Of a stretch of DNA of 64,000 nt, positions 38,502 through 52,687 are shown one piece after another (the stretch's first letter is position 1; every line of letters starts with the position of its first letter). The stretch spans positions 17,652 to 81,651 of the forward strand of contig JAHFRA010000011.1 in NCBI GenBank assembly GCA_023259035.1, given 5' to 3'. The notes beneath the pieces were generated by a model. It had not been told where the DNA came from, ran no database searches, and worked only from the letters and a program-made list of their open reading frames with translations. The DNA is from Gallionella sp. Its GTDB lineage: Bacteria; Pseudomonadota; Gammaproteobacteria; Burkholderiales; Gallionellaceae. The position numbers and the translations under genes were made by a program.

Positions 38502-39280
38502 CGAAAATACTAGTAGTTACCAATCAAAAGGGCGGCGTAGGGAAAACCACAACCACCGTGAATTTGGCAGCCAGCCTTTCGGCCGCCAAACAGCGCGTGT
38601 TGCTAATCGACCTCGATCCGCAGGGCAATGCCACGATGGGCAGCGGCATTGACAAGCGCGATTTGCAGGCCAGCATCTATGATGTGCTACTGGGCGGCAA
38701 GACGATAGCCGAAGCGCGGATACGCTCGGAAGCCGGAAAATATGACCTGTTGCCCGCCAACCGGGATTTGGCCGGTGCCGAGGTTGAGTTGGTCGATCTG
38801 CCATATCGAGAAACGCGTTTGCGCGATGCGCTGCACAGTGTCGCGGCAGAATATGACTATGTGTTGATCGATTGTCCGCCAGCGCTGAATTTGCTGACTC
38901 TGAACGGACTGTGTGCGGCCAAGTCGGTGTTGATCCCGATGCAATGTGAATACTACGCGCTGGAAGGGCTGAGCGACCTGGTGAATACCATTCGCAAAGT
39001 GCGCACTAACCTGAATCCGGAATTGGAAATTGAAGGCCTGTTGCGCACCATGTTCGATCCACGCAATACGTTGGCTCAACAAGTCTCAGATCAGTTGCAG
39101 GAACATTTCGGCAGCAAAGTGTACCGTACTGTAATTCCGCGCAATGTGCGGTTGGCGGAGGCACCCAGCTATGGTGTGCCGGTGCTGTATCACGACAAAT
39201 TATCCAAGGGAACGCAGGCATATCTGGCTTTGGCTGGAGAGTTATTGAATAACGCAGCGCAACCTGCTGCAACGGCATAA
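38498..39280 (+). CDS. parA: Chromosome partitioning ATPase ParA (Soj)
   Basis: ParA is a Walker-type ATPase that moves ParB-parS complexes over the nucleoid. The 260-residue protein starts '[20 protein letters not shown]' with the deviant Walker A KGGVGKT. It also has 'LLIDLDPQGNATMGSG', Walker B 'DYVLIDCPPALN' and 'MFDPRNTLAQQVSDQL'. It lacks an N-terminal HTH, so it is the short chromosomal (type Ib-like) form. It is co-transcribed with parB. Confidence 0.96.
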   Translation: MTKILVVTNQKGGVGKTTTTVNLAASLSAAKQRVLLIDLDPQGNATMGSGIDKRDLQASIYDVLLGGKTIAEARIRSEAGKYDLLPANRDLAGAEVELVDLPYRETRLRDALHSVAAEYDYVLIDCPPALNLLTLNGLCAAKSVLIPMQCEYYALEGLSDLVNTIRKVRTNLNPELEIEGLLRTMFDPRNTLAQQVSDQLQEHFGSKVYRTVIPRNVRLAEAPSYGVPVLYHDKLSKGTQAYLALAGELLNNAAQPAATA

Positions 39281-39291
39281 AGGAAATGGAT

Positions 39292-40152
39292 ATGGCAACA
39301 AAGCAGAATAAGGGATTGGGGCGCGGACTGGATGCGTTACTGTCCGGCGGCAAAAACGAAAAAGACGAGGCGATGCGCGATTTGAATGTCGCGTTGCTCA
39401 AGCCGGGCAAGTACCAGCCACGTTCGCATATGGACGAGGCTTCGTTGAATGACCTGGCGGCTTCAATCAAAGCGCAAGGAATCATGCAGCCGATACTGGT
39501 GCGGCAACTTGCCGATAACGGCTACGAAATTATTGCCGGCGAGAGACGTTGGCGGGCCGCTCAGCTTGCGGGGTTGACCCATGTTCCGGTGTTGATACGT
39601 AGCGTTCCGGACAATGCTGCATTAGCGATGGCGTTAATTGAAAACATTCAGCGTGAAGATCTCAATCCCTTGGAACAGGCAGTGGGCATCCAGCGGTTAA
39701 TAGATGAATTCAAGATGACGCACCAGACAGCTGCCGATGCGGTAGGGCGATCGAGGAGTGCGGCCAGTAACTTGCTGAGACTGCTTAAACTGTCGCAGGT
39801 TGTGCAGGACATGCTGATGGAAAAGAAACTGGATATGGGGCATGCGCGCGCCCTGTTGTCAGTGGAGAGTGCACAGCAGATATTGTTGGCCAATAAAATT
39901 ATGGCGGGCGGACTGTCGGTGCGAGAAGCCGAGAAGTTGGTTCAGAGCTTGTTGAATCCCGCGCTTAAACACAAGAAAGTAAAACCAAGCCGCGATATTA
40001 TCCGGTTGCAGGAAAAAGTTGCTGATCGGCTTGGCGCAACAGTTGAAATACGGCATGGCGCGAAAGGCGCAGGCAAGTTGGTAATAGAATATAAAACGCT
40101 CGATCAACTTGACGGCATTTTGGCAAAAATAGGCATAAAAGGTAATGAATAA
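39292..40152 (+). CDS. parB: Chromosome partitioning protein ParB (Spo0J)
   Basis: ParB binds parS and spreads as a CTP-dependent clamp. The ATG at 39292 has AAGG eight bases upstream and gives 'MATKQNKGLGRGLDALLSGG', the typical ParA-stimulating N-terminus; the frame also opens two codons earlier. The CTP-binding motif 'GERRWRAAQLAG' and the helix-turn-helix region ('MTHQTAADAVGRSRSAASNLLRLL' region) are clear. A C-terminal dimerisation domain ends it. Two exact parS sites lie 3.5 and 10 kb upstream. Confidence 0.95.
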   Translation: MATKQNKGLGRGLDALLSGGKNEKDEAMRDLNVALLKPGKYQPRSHMDEASLNDLAASIKAQGIMQPILVRQLADNGYEIIAGERRWRAAQLAGLTHVPVLIRSVPDNAALAMALIENIQREDLNPLEQAVGIQRLIDEFKMTHQTAADAVGRSRSAASNLLRLLKLSQVVQDMLMEKKLDMGHARALLSVESAQQILLANKIMAGGLSVREAEKLVQSLLNPALKHKKVKPSRDIIRLQEKVADRLGATVEIRHGAKGAGKLVIEYKTLDQLDGILAKIGIKGNE

Positions 40153-40225
40153 CCGTAAGAACACTTCTAAGCGCTTTGTTGCCTTTATACAACAACGCTC
40201 GACAGCATTTTTGGCGTAATTGCGC

Positions 40226-40253
40226 TTGACTTGACGTAAAGGAATGGTAGAGA
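40226..40253 (+). promoter_or_regulatory. Possible sigma-70 promoter for the atp operon
   Basis: TTGACT (40226-40231) and TAGAGA (40248-40253) are 16 bp apart, in the gap between parB and atpI. The match to the -10 box is moderate. Confidence 0.45.
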
Positions 40254-40306
40254 ATGCGCGGGCTTTTTGTTGTCCTTGGCCAAAAAGTAACATCCAAGGG
40301 CGCATG

Positions 40307-41520
<1,214 letters not shown>

Positions 41521-41547
41521 TTTTTTGTCACTATTAACTTTAATTAA

Positions 41548-41847
<300 letters not shown>

Positions 41848-41888
41848 TTATCCATTGCAGGAAGCATAATCCAGCGTAAGGAATTGAA

Positions 41889-42359
41889 ATGAACATTAAC
41901 CTGACACTGTTCTCGCAGGCGCTGACGTTCGCCATTTTGATATGGTTCACCGTGAAGTTTGTCTGGCCACCTTTGTTGGCGGCGGTCGAGGCGCGTCAAA
42001 AAACTATCGCCGATGGCTTGGCTTTTGCTGAGCGTGCCAAGCACGACCTCGAGTTGGCTGCCAAACGTTCTGCTGACGTTTTGCGGGAAGCAAAAGAAAA
42101 GGCTGGTGAAATTATTAGCCATGGCGAGAAGCGCGCCAGTGAAATTGTCGAAGAAGCCAAGGTGCAGGCCAAGATTGAAGGTGATCGTATCATCACAGGC
42201 GCCAAGGCTGAACTTGATCGGGAGGTGTTTCAAGCCAGAGAGCAATTGCGTACCCACGTGTCAGCAATTGCGCTTGCCGGCGCGGGCAAAATCCTTGGTC
42301 GGGAAATTGATGCCAAGGCGCACAACGATCTGCTCGACAAGCTGGTTGCGGAAATTTAA
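41889..42359 (+). CDS. atpF: F1Fo ATP synthase subunit b
   Basis: Subunit b is part of the peripheral stalk. The 156-residue protein starts '[20 protein letters not shown]', a single N-terminal transmembrane helix (about 5-27). A long charged helix rich in Ala/Lys/Glu ('[20 protein letters not shown]') follows and dimerises. Its length is the usual 156 of proteobacterial b subunits. It lies 5 bp before atpH. Confidence 0.95.
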   Translation: MNINLTLFSQALTFAILIWFTVKFVWPPLLAAVEARQKTIADGLAFAERAKHDLELAAKRSADVLREAKEKAGEIISHGEKRASEIVEEAKVQAKIEGDRIITGAKAELDREVFQAREQLRTHVSAIALAGAGKILGREIDAKAHNDLLDKLVAEI

Positions 42360-42364
42360 ACGTC

Positions 42365-42898
42365 ATGTCTGAAGCCATCACCATTGCTCGGCCATACGCA
42401 CAGGCAGCATTTGAAGAAGCGCAAATATTGTCGGACCTGAAAGGCTGGGCGGAGGTGTTGACCTCTCTTGCCGAGGCGGTCTGCTATCCAGAAGTCCGCG
42501 CGGTAGTCGCCAGCCAACAGGTTGCCAAACCGCAACTCGAAAGTTTGATGGTGGATTTACTGGGCAGCCAGGCAAACGTACAGCAGCGTAATTTCGTTCG
42601 CATACTGGTGAAGAATCAACGTCTGCTGGTGCTCCCGGAAATTGCCGCAATCTTTGAAAATCTGCGGGCGGAGGCGGAAAAAACAGTAAATGTGGTAGTG
42701 GATTCCGCGTTTGAGTTGTCTGCCGTTCAACAAGAAAAAATTGTCAAGTCACTGAAAGCGCGCATGGGCCGGGAAATCAAGCTGGTCTGTAAAATCAATA
42801 AAGAATTACTAGGCGGTATAGTGATCCGTGCCGGCGACAAGGTGATCGACGGTTCAGCGCGCACCCGCCTTGGCGAAATGGCAAAAGCTTTTGCCTGA
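42365..42898 (+). CDS. atpH: F1Fo ATP synthase subunit delta
   Basis: Delta connects the peripheral stalk to the top of F1. The 177-residue protein begins 'MSEAITIARPYAQAAFEEAQ', the conserved ARPYA-AF start. It ends with the C-terminal signature 'ELLGGIVIRAGDKVIDGSAR'. It is spaced 5 bp from atpF and 30 bp from atpA. Confidence 0.96.
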   Translation: MSEAITIARPYAQAAFEEAQILSDLKGWAEVLTSLAEAVCYPEVRAVVASQQVAKPQLESLMVDLLGSQANVQQRNFVRILVKNQRLLVLPEIAAIFENLRAEAEKTVNVVVDSAFELSAVQQEKIVKSLKARMGREIKLVCKINKELLGGIVIRAGDKVIDGSARTRLGEMAKAFA

Positions 42899-42928
42899 AA
42901 ATAGGTTTATCAAGATAAGGAAATCCAG

Positions 42929-44470
42929 ATGAAGCTCAACCCTTCTGAAATCAGCAGTTTGATTCGCAGTCGCATCGATAATTTCGAGGCGCTAACACAA
43001 GAGCGCACCGAAGGAACAGTAGTCAGCGTAACTGACGGCATCGTTCGCGTGCATGGGCTCTCCGATGTGATGCAAGGTGAAATGCTGGAATTTCCCGGCA
43101 ACACTTTCGGTTTGGCGCTGAATCTGGAGCGCGATTCTGTCGGTGCGGTGGTGCTGGGTGAATATGAGCACATCACCGAAGGAGACACGGTTAAATGCAC
43201 GGGCCGCATTCTGGAAGTACCGGTTGGACCGGAATTGTGCGGCCGTGTGGTGAACGCGTTGGGCCAGCCGATTGACGGCAAGGGCCCGATCAACGCTAAA
43301 ATGACCGATAAGCTTGAAAAAGTTGCACCAGGCGTAATTTCGCGTAAATCGGTTGACCAGCCGGTGCAAACCGGCCTGAAGTCGATCGACTCGATGGTTC
43401 CGATAGGACGCGGCCAACGCGAGTTGATCATTGGCGACCGCCAAACAGGCAAGACCGCCGTTGCGGTAGACACCATCATCAATCAGAAAGGTCAGAATAT
43501 GACCTGCGTATACGTGGCTATTGGTCAAAAGGCTTCGACCATCGCCAACGTGGTGCGCAAACTGGAAGAACATGGCGCGCTGGGTTACACCATCGTGGTC
43601 GCTGCTTCTGCCTCTGATTCCGCTGCGATGCAGTTCTTGGCGCCCTACGCCGGTTGTACGATGGGCGAATACTTCCGCGACCGCGGACAGGATGCACTGA
43701 TTGTTTACGACGACCTGACCAAGCAAGCTTGGGCATACCGTCAAATTTCCCTGCTGTTGCGCCGTCCACCAGGCCGCGAAGCCTACCCCGGTGACGTGTT
43801 CTATCTGCACTCCCGTCTGCTGGAACGCGCTGCCCGTGTGAATGCCGATTATGTGGAAGCGTTTACCAAGGGCGAGGTTAAGGGCAGGACTGGCTCGCTG
43901 ACCGCATTGCCGATTATTGAGACGCAAGCGGGAGACGTGTCTGCTTTCGTGCCAACCAACGTGATTTCCATCACCGACGGCCAGATATTTCTGGAAACCG
44001 ACCTGTTTAACGCGGGTATCCGACCTGCAATTAACGCCGGCGTCTCGGTGTCTCGCGTGGGCGGCGCGGCGCAAACCAAGGTGATCAAGAAGCTGGGTGG
44101 GGGTGTGCGTCTGGCACTGGCGCAGTATCGCGAACTGGCAGCTTTTGCGCAGTTCGCATCCGATCTGGACGAGGCCACACGCAAGCAGTTGGAGCGCGGA
44201 CGACTGGTGACAGAATTGATGAAACAGTTGCAGTACTGCCCGCTGTCGGTTGCTGAAATGGCCGTATCGCTATTTGCAGTTAACAAAGGCTACTTCGATG
44301 ATGTATCGGTGCCAAAAGCTCTGGCATTTGAGTCTGCACTTCATTCCTACCTGAAATCCAGCAGCAAAAGTTTGTTGGACGCGATCGAGTCCAGCAAGGA
44401 TTTGAATCCCGAGAATGAAAAACTATTGTCCGCAGCCATTGAAACATTCAAGGCAACGGCTGCTTATTAG
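42929..44470 (+). CDS. atpA: F1Fo ATP synthase subunit alpha
   Basis: Alpha forms the non-catalytic nucleotide sites of the F1 hexamer. The 513-residue protein has Walker A '[13 protein letters not shown]', '[14 protein letters not shown]' and the signature '[17 protein letters not shown]'. '[18 protein letters not shown]' is also present. The length is identical to E. coli AtpA. It is followed after 13 bp by atpG. Confidence 0.98.
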   Translation: MKLNPSEISSLIRSRIDNFEALTQERTEGTVVSVTDGIVRVHGLSDVMQGEMLEFPGNTFGLALNLERDSVGAVVLGEYEHITEGDTVKCTGRILEVPVGPELCGRVVNALGQPIDGKGPINAKMTDKLEKVAPGVISRKSVDQPVQTGLKSIDSMVPIGRGQRELIIGDRQTGKTAVAVDTIINQKGQNMTCVYVAIGQKASTIANVVRKLEEHGALGYTIVVAASASDSAAMQFLAPYAGCTMGEYFRDRGQDALIVYDDLTKQAWAYRQISLLLRRPPGREAYPGDVFYLHSRLLERAARVNADYVEAFTKGEVKGRTGSLTALPIIETQAGDVSAFVPTNVISITDGQIFLETDLFNAGIRPAINAGVSVSRVGGAAQTKVIKKLGGGVRLALAQYRELAAFAQFASDLDEATRKQLERGRLVTELMKQLQYCPLSVAEMAVSLFAVNKGYFDDVSVPKALAFESALHSYLKSSSKSLLDAIESSKDLNPENEKLLSAAIETFKATAAY

Positions 44471-44483
44471 GGCGGGGTAAAAA

Positions 44484-45350
44484 ATGGCTGGCGGAAAAGA
44501 GATACGCGCAAAAATCAAGAGCGTGGAAAACACGCGCAAGATCACGCGCGCCATGGAAATGGTTGCAGCGGCCAAGATGCGCAAAGCACAGGAACGTATG
44601 CGTGCCTCACGCCCCTATGCCGAAAAAATTCGCAATGTCGCGGCGCACCTGTCTCGCGCCAACCCGGAATACGAACACTCGTTTCTGGAAAAACGCGAAA
44701 ATATTAATAACGTTGGGTTGATTATAGTAACTTCCGATAAAGGCTTGTGCGGTGGGTTGAACACAAACATTCTGCGTCTCGCAGTAAACCGGATGAAGAC
44801 ATGGGAAGCCGAAGGAAAAGGTATTTCAATTTGCGCGATTGGCAACAAGGGTCTGGGTTTTATGTCGCGCATCGGTGCCAAGGTCAAATCCAACATGACT
44901 GGCTTGGGCGATACGCCGCATATTGAAAAACTGATTGGCGTTGTGAAAGTGATGCTGGATGCTTATGCAGTAGGGGAAATAGACGCCATCTATCTGTGCT
45001 ACAACGACTTCGTTAACACCATGAAGCAAGAGCCGCGTGTGGATCAATTGCTGCCGCTGAGCGGCGAGCAATTGGGGACTGCCAAGGGTAATTGGGACTA
45101 TATCTACGAGCCGGATGCCAAGCAGGTGATTGATGAGTTGCTGGTGCGTTATATCGAGTCGCTGGTTTATCAGGCCGTCGTGGAGAACATGGCTTCCGAA
45201 CAGAGCGCGCGGATGGTGGCGATGAAAGCCGCCTCGGATAATGCAAAGAGTGTAATTGGTGAGCTCAAGCTGGTATACAACAAAGCGCGCCAAGCAGCTA
45301 TCACACGCGAAATTTCGGAAATCGTCAGCGGCGCAGCGGCAGTTGGCTAA
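44484..45350 (+). CDS. atpG: F1Fo ATP synthase subunit gamma
   Basis: Gamma is the central rotating shaft. The 288-residue protein starts '[20 protein letters not shown]' and has '[14 protein letters not shown]' and the C-terminal helix '[20 protein letters not shown]', all diagnostic. Its stop codon is followed by a short TAGCTGGTAGC repeat fragment in the 65-bp gap before atpD. Confidence 0.97.
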   Translation: MAGGKEIRAKIKSVENTRKITRAMEMVAAAKMRKAQERMRASRPYAEKIRNVAAHLSRANPEYEHSFLEKRENINNVGLIIVTSDKGLCGGLNTNILRLAVNRMKTWEAEGKGISICAIGNKGLGFMSRIGAKVKSNMTGLGDTPHIEKLIGVVKVMLDAYAVGEIDAIYLCYNDFVNTMKQEPRVDQLLPLSGEQLGTAKGNWDYIYEPDAKQVIDELLVRYIESLVYQAVVENMASEQSARMVAMKAASDNAKSVIGELKLVYNKARQAAITREISEIVSGAAAVG

Positions 45351-45394
45351 TTGATAGCTGGTAGCTTGAGTGCTACAGCGAATTACAAAATTAA

Positions 45395-46834
<1,440 letters not shown>

Positions 46835-46852
46835 CGGTAAAGGGGAACAAGC

Positions 46853-47329
46853 ATGGTAACGAACGTACCTGTCGATGTGGTTAGCAAGAAGGAAGCGCTC
46901 TTCCCAGGGACTGTGCATGTTGATGTGGTTAGTGCGGAAGAAGCCATTTTTTCCGGGCTGGCAGAAATGGTAGTCGTTCCCGGGGAAATGGGCGAGTTGG
47001 GCATCTGTCCCCGCCACACCCCGTTGATGACACGTATTAAACCGGGCTCAGTCAGAATCAAGCGACCGGACCAAGGTCAGGAAGAACTCATCTATGTTTC
47101 AGGCGGCATGCTTGAAGTGCAGCCGGGTGTGGTGACTATTCTGGCGGACACCGCGATCCGCGGTGGTGATCTGGACGAAGCGCGTGCGCAGGAAGCGAAG
47201 AGATCTGCGGAAGATATGATTAAAAATCGTGCCTCCGATATCGACTATGCTCAAGCGCAAGCTGAGTTGGCCGAGGCGATCGCTCAGCTACAAGCAATTA
47301 AGAAGTTGCGCAAGCAAGCGGGGCACTAG
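46853..47329 (+). CDS. atpC: F1Fo ATP synthase subunit epsilon with duplicated N-terminal strand
   Basis: Epsilon couples the rotor and inhibits ATP hydrolysis. The body is typical: '[14 protein letters not shown]', '[18 protein letters not shown]', a beta-sandwich and two C-terminal helices. The protein is 158 residues, about 18 more than usual. The extra residues at the N-terminus ('[15 protein letters not shown]') are a diverged tandem copy of the next 15 ('[15 protein letters not shown]'), with a 48-bp period in the DNA. A strong AAGGGG box eight bases before the ATG at 46853 indicates that the extra part is translated. It is the last gene of the operon. Confidence 0.94.
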   Translation: MVTNVPVDVVSKKEALFPGTVHVDVVSAEEAIFSGLAEMVVVPGEMGELGICPRHTPLMTRIKPGSVRIKRPDQGQEELIYVSGGMLEVQPGVVTILADTAIRGGDLDEARAQEAKRSAEDMIKNRASDIDYAQAQAELAEAIAQLQAIKKLRKQAGH

Positions 47330-47348
47330 CCGTATAGGCAGCGGAAAT

Positions 47349-47374
47349 AAAAAAGCAGCTTTGGCTGCTTTTTT
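47349..47374 (+). terminator. Rho-independent terminator of the atp operon
   Basis: AAAAAAGCAGC and GCTGCTTTTTT form a perfect 11-bp stem around a TTTG loop, ending in T6. The A-tract also makes it a possible terminator for the convergent fba transcript. Confidence 0.93.
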
Positions 47375-47568
47375 ATTGGGCGAAGAAATGCGCTGCAAAG
47401 TTTGGCCGCACATAGCGGAGTTGGAGCAGGGAAGCGGGCTGGTCTGGTGTCGCATCATCGATGCGACGATTCCAGTGTGTTTCAATGAACCGCACGCCCG
47501 TTGGGGTGGAAGGACGGCAGGGGTGCTCTCCTGCCCCCTATCCGATCCTGCCGTGATAGTGCTGTGAT

Positions 47569-48633
47569 TTACTTGACGATTGCCTTTAATTCTCCCTTGG
47601 CATAGCGGTTTACCATCGCGTCCAGCGAGATCGGCTTGATCTTGCCAGCTTGACCTGCGGCGCCAAAAGCTTCATAGCGTGTCTTGCAGATTTCCTTCAT
47701 TGCCTTGGTGGTGGCGGCGAGAAACTTGCGCGGATCGAAGTCCTTGGGGTTTTGCGCCAGATAGCGACGTGTTGCCCCGGTGGAAGCCATGCGCAGGTCA
47801 GTATCAATGTTGACTTTACGTACGCCATGCTTAATTCCTTCGACGATTTCTTCCACCGGCACGCCGTAGGTTTGGCCCATCGCGCCGCCAAATTCGTTGA
47901 TGATTTTGAGCCATTCCTGCGGTACGCTGGAAGAGCCGTGCATCACCAGGTGGGTGTTGGGAATGCGCGCATTGATTTCCTTGATGCGGTCGATGCGCAG
48001 CACCGCGCCGGTGGGTGGGCGGGTAAATTTGTATGCGCCGTGTGAAGTGCCGATCGCAATTGCCAGAGCATCTACGCCGGTGGCCTTGACGAATTCGGCG
48101 GCTTCGTTAGGGTCGGTCAACAGCTGGTCGTGGCTCAACGCGCCTTCCGCGCCATGGCCGTCTTCCTTTTCGCCATGGCCGGATTCCAGTGAACCCAGAC
48201 AACCCAGCTCGCCTTCGACGGAAACACCGACCGCATGTGATATTTCTACCACGCTACGAGTGGTATTAACGTTGTATTCAAAACTGGATGGCGTCTTGCC
48301 ATCGGTCATCAACGAACCATCCATCATCACGCTGGAAAAGCCCGAACGGATGGCCTGAATGCATACGGCGGGTGAGGCGCCGTGATCTTGGTGCATTGCC
48401 ACCGGAATGTGCGGATAAGCCTCTACGGCAGCTTCGATGAGGTGACGCAAAAATGCTTCACCGGCATATTTACGCGCACCGGCGGAACCTTGCATAATCA
48501 CAGGGCTGTTGGTTTCGTCGGCCGCCTCCATGATCGCCTTGATCTGTTCCAGATTGTTGACGTTGAAGGCGGGCAGGCCGTAGCTGTTTTCTGCCGCGTG
48601 ATCGAGAAGTTGACGTAGTGATACGAGAGCCAT
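47569..48633 (-). CDS. fba: Class II fructose-1,6-bisphosphate aldolase
   Basis: The zinc enzyme interconverts fructose-1,6-bisphosphate with triose phosphates; in autotrophs it also makes sedoheptulose bisphosphate. The 354-residue protein has '[18 protein letters not shown]' with zinc-binding His and Asp, '[15 protein letters not shown]', and '[14 protein letters not shown]'. The long form with '[20 protein letters not shown]' is typical of CbbA-type aldolases. It is the last gene of the leftward tkt-gap-pgk-pyk-fba block. Confidence 0.96.
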   Translation of the reverse strand: MALVSLRQLLDHAAENSYGLPAFNVNNLEQIKAIMEAADETNSPVIMQGSAGARKYAGEAFLRHLIEAAVEAYPHIPVAMHQDHGASPAVCIQAIRSGFSSVMMDGSLMTDGKTPSSFEYNVNTTRSVVEISHAVGVSVEGELGCLGSLESGHGEKEDGHGAEGALSHDQLLTDPNEAAEFVKATGVDALAIAIGTSHGAYKFTRPPTGAVLRIDRIKEINARIPNTHLVMHGSSSVPQEWLKIINEFGGAMGQTYGVPVEEIVEGIKHGVRKVNIDTDLRMASTGATRRYLAQNPKDFDPRKFLAATTKAMKEICKTRYEAFGAAGQAGKIKPISLDAMVNRYAKGELKAIVK

Positions 48634-48667
48634 TTGTTCCTCCTGATAAATTGATACGAGTTAAATG

Positions 48668-48843
48668 GCCTCCGGCAAAGCCGGAGGCTTATAGGGTGAG
48701 CACCTCAACGGGGCCGACAAACCGTGAGCCGCCCAAGGCGGCTGATTTCTCCTCACATTTCAGGGTGAGGGAATTGCAACCTTCACCAATTTCGCATGAC
48801 CGCCGCATAGTTCAAACCATCGTGAGTCTTCCGGTAGAGCCGG
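48668..48843 (-). other. Structured non-coding region between pyk and fba
   Basis: Several hairpins follow one another: GCCTCCGGC-AAA-GCCGGAGGC (48668-48688), AGCCGCC-CAA-GGCGGCT (48727-48743), CCTCAC-N8-GTGAGG (48751-48770) and a CCGG-N5-CCGG motif (48831-48843). No protein-coding reading is convincing. It could be a leader or regulatory RNA of fba, or the remnant of an IS200/IS605-type end. Neither is proven. Confidence 0.4.
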
Positions 48844-48889
48844 GGGCTGGCCTCGCTGAATTAGTATGTTTTCCTTACGCCTTACGAAT

Positions 48890-50335
48890 TCAGATTTGAG
48901 TCTTGCGATGATCACCAACGCGCATGATCTTCATCGTGTTGGTATGTCCGGCTTTACCCATTGCTTCGCCAATAGTCATCACCACCATGTCGCCATCCGC
49001 TACCAAGCCCAGCGCTACGAGTGTAGCCTCGACCTGGTGCCATTCTTCCGACTGCCCCCTTGCCTTTGAATGAAATTCAATGGGATGCACGCCGCTAAAT
49101 AAAGTTACTTTGCTTAGTGTTTCTCGCAACGGTGTCAGTGCGAAAATTGGCACGTCGACACTGATGCGCGACATCCACAACGGAGTCGAGCCGGATTGAG
49201 TCAATGCGATGATGGCCTTCACCTTAAAATGAGACGCGGCAAACAACGCGGACATGGCAATGGATTGATCAATACGCGTAAATTTTTGTTGCAAAATGCG
49301 GCGGTCAAACACATTCTCTTCTACTTCTTGTTCGGCCTCAAGGCAGATGCGTACCATGGCTTCGATGGTTTCCACAGGGTAGTCGCCAACCGCCGTTTCT
49401 GCCGATAACATCACGGCATCGGTGCCGTCCAGCACGGCGTTGGCCACATCGGAAACCTCAGCACGGGTTGGGATCGGGCTACTAATCATCGACTCCATCA
49501 TTTGCGTGGCGGTGATTACCAGGCGGTTTTTCGCGCGCGCCATTTTGATCATGCGTTTTTGTAAACCAGGTACGGCTGCGTCGCCGACTTCAACGCTCAA
49601 GTCGCCGCGCGCCACCATGATGGCATCGGACGCATCGATGATTTCGCCAAGAGCCGGTATCGCTTCCGCACGTTCGATCTTGGCCATCAGCAAACTTTTT
49701 CCGCCAGCAGCGTGCATCAGCTCTCGCGCCAGTTTCATGTCGTCACCGTTGCGCGGGAACGATACCGCCAGATAGTCCGCCTTGATCAGCGCGGCGGTCT
49801 TGATGTCTTCCTTGTCCTTGTCGGTCAACGCTGGCGCGGTCAGCCCGCCGCCCTTGCGGTTGATGCCCTTGTTGTTGGACAACACGCCGCCGCGCACCAC
49901 CTTGCAGATCACCTCGCTGCCCTTGACCACGACAACCTCGAATTCCAGTAAGCCGTCATTGAGCAGCAGCACCGTACCCTTGCTGACATCCCTGGGCAAG
50001 TCTTTGTAATCCAAACCAACGCGCTGTACATTACCTAGCCCCTCCAGCGCAGCATCGAGAATAAATAGATCGCCATTGTGCAGGACGATTTTTTCGTTCT
50101 CAAACTTGCCCACGCGGATTTTAGGGCCTTGCAGGTCGGCCAGAATGCCCACGGTGCGCCCCACAATTGCCGCTGCCGCACGCACCGTTTCGGCACGTTT
50201 CACATGATCCTGTACCGAACCATGCGAGAAATTCATCCGCACCAGATCGACCCCGGCGCGTATCATTTGCTCCAGTACTTTTGAATCGTTGGAAGCGGGA
50301 CCCAGTGTTGCGACTATTTTAGTTCTACGTAACAT
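48890..50335 (-). CDS. pyk: Pyruvate kinase
   Basis: Pyk transfers phosphate from phosphoenolpyruvate to ADP. The ATG at 50335 gives 'MLRRTKIVATLGPASNDSK', the family start; the frame extends 13 codons further without support. Catalytic and metal motifs are 'VRMNFSHGS', 'GPKIRVGKF', the Lys/Mg loop 'LLMAKIERAEAIPALGEI' and 'DAIMVARGDLSVEVG'. The product is 481 residues. It lies downstream of pgk in the transcript, separated by a small inverted repeat. Confidence 0.96.
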   Translation of the reverse strand: MLRRTKIVATLGPASNDSKVLEQMIRAGVDLVRMNFSHGSVQDHVKRAETVRAAAAIVGRTVGILADLQGPKIRVGKFENEKIVLHNGDLFILDAALEGLGNVQRVGLDYKDLPRDVSKGTVLLLNDGLLEFEVVVVKGSEVICKVVRGGVLSNNKGINRKGGGLTAPALTDKDKEDIKTAALIKADYLAVSFPRNGDDMKLARELMHAAGGKSLLMAKIERAEAIPALGEIIDASDAIMVARGDLSVEVGDAAVPGLQKRMIKMARAKNRLVITATQMMESMISSPIPTRAEVSDVANAVLDGTDAVMLSAETAVGDYPVETIEAMVRICLEAEQEVEENVFDRRILQQKFTRIDQSIAMSALFAASHFKVKAIIALTQSGSTPLWMSRISVDVPIFALTPLRETLSKVTLFSGVHPIEFHSKARGQSEEWHQVEATLVALGLVADGDMVVMTIGEAMGKAGHTNTMKIMRVGDHRKTQI

Positions 50336-50355
50336 ATGTTCCTTGGGTAGTCTGC

Positions 50356-50401
50356 AGCTGGTAGTTGGTAGCAAGTCTGGTTTGGCTACTCGCTACCAGC
50401 T
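50356..50401. repeat. Small inverted repeat at the pgk 3' end
   Basis: AGCTGGTAG (50356-50364) and CTACCAGCT (50393-50401) are perfectly inverted around 28 bp. The right arm includes part of the pgk stop codon. A fragment with the same TAGCTGGTAGC core follows atpG near 45353. Confidence 0.65.
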
Positions 50402-51581
50402 ATAGATCCGCACGCTGCTCCAGAATTTCCACTGCGGGCAATTTCTTGCCTTCGAGGAATTCCAGAAATGCACCGCCTGCGGTGGAGATGTAAGACACCT
50501 TGTCATAGATGCCGTACTTCTGAATCGCGGCGATGGTGTCGCCGCCGCCCGCCAGGGTGAATGCATTGGTGTTGGCGATGGCCATGGCGATAGTCCTGGT
50601 GCCTGCGCCGAACTGGTCAAACTCGAACACCCCGACCGGGCCGTTCCAGACCACCGTGCCGGCCTTCATGATGATGTCGGCTATTTCCTGCGCCGATCTG
50701 GGGCCGATATCGAAAATCATGTCGTCGTCGGCCACATCGGCGGCATCCTTCAGCACGGCCGGTTCGCCGGCATCGAACCGCTTGCCGACCACCACATCTA
50801 CCGCGATGGGGATGCTTGCCCCGCGCGCCTGCATTTTCTGCATCAGGCTCTGTGCGGTCGGTACCAGCTCGTTTTCGCACAGTGATTTACCGACGTTTTT
50901 GCCCGCAGCCTTGAGGAAGGTGTTGGCGATGCCGCCGCCGACCACCAGTTGCTCGCACTTCTCGGACAGCGATTCCAGCACGGTCAGTTTCGTCGATACC
51001 TTGCTGCCGCCGACGATAGCCACCATCGGGCGCGCCGGGTTGAGCAGCGCCTTGGACAACGCGTCCAGCTCTTCCATCAGCAGCATGCCCGCCGCCGCAA
51101 CCGGCGCGTACTTCGCCACGCCGTGCGTCGAGGCTTCGGCGCGGTGTGCCGTGCCGAAAGCATCCATCACGAATACGTCGCACAGCGCGGCATATTTTTT
51201 CGCGGTCTCTTCGACGTTCTTCTTCTCGCCCTTGTTGAAGCGGCAGTTTTCCAGCAGCACCAGTTCGCCTTCGGCAACATCGAAACCGCCGTTGATCCAG
51301 TCCTTGATCAGGCGCACCGGTTTGCCCAGCTTGTTGGCGATGACATGCGCAACCGGCTTGAGCGAATTTTCTTCGGAATAAACGCCCTCCTCCGGGCGAC
51401 CCAGATGCGAAGTCACCATCACGCGCGCGCCGGCTTTCAGCGCGGCATTGATCGTCGCCATCGATGCGGTGATGCGCGCATCGGAAGTTACCTTGCCGTC
51501 TTTAACCGGGACATTGAGATCGGAGCGGATCAGGACGCGTTTGCCTTTGAGATCCAGATCAGTCATTTTGATAATGGACAT
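50400..51581 (-). CDS. pgk: Phosphoglycerate kinase
   Basis: Pgk interconverts 1,3-bisphosphoglycerate and 3-phosphoglycerate with ADP/ATP. The 393-residue protein starts '[25 protein letters not shown]' (in part [11 protein letters not shown], the signature). It continues with '[11 protein letters not shown]', '[13 protein letters not shown]', '[21 protein letters not shown]' and the C-terminal nucleotide motif 'GGGDTIAAI'. It lies 55 bp downstream of gap in the transcript. Confidence 0.97.
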   Translation of the reverse strand: MSIIKMTDLDLKGKRVLIRSDLNVPVKDGKVTSDARITASMATINAALKAGARVMVTSHLGRPEEGVYSEENSLKPVAHVIANKLGKPVRLIKDWINGGFDVAEGELVLLENCRFNKGEKKNVEETAKKYAALCDVFVMDAFGTAHRAEASTHGVAKYAPVAAAGMLLMEELDALSKALLNPARPMVAIVGGSKVSTKLTVLESLSEKCEQLVVGGGIANTFLKAAGKNVGKSLCENELVPTAQSLMQKMQARGASIPIAVDVVVGKRFDAGEPAVLKDAADVADDDMIFDIGPRSAQEIADIIMKAGTVVWNGPVGVFEFDQFGAGTRTIAMAIANTNAFTLAGGGDTIAAIQKYGIYDKVSYISTAGGAFLEFLEGKKLPAVEILEQRADL

Positions 51582-51635
51582 AGATTTTCCTTTGAACAGA
51601 CTTGCAGGGGCGATTCATGAATCGCCCCAATTTTT

Positions 51636-52655
<1,020 letters not shown>

Positions 52656-52687
52656 TTAAAATTCTTTTTGCCGCGATAGGCTCACGT

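Noticed and set aside
48618..48899. 93-residue plus-strand frame between fba and pyk
   Set aside because: It is made of the hairpin-rich region, overlaps fba and pyk ends, and has no start signal.
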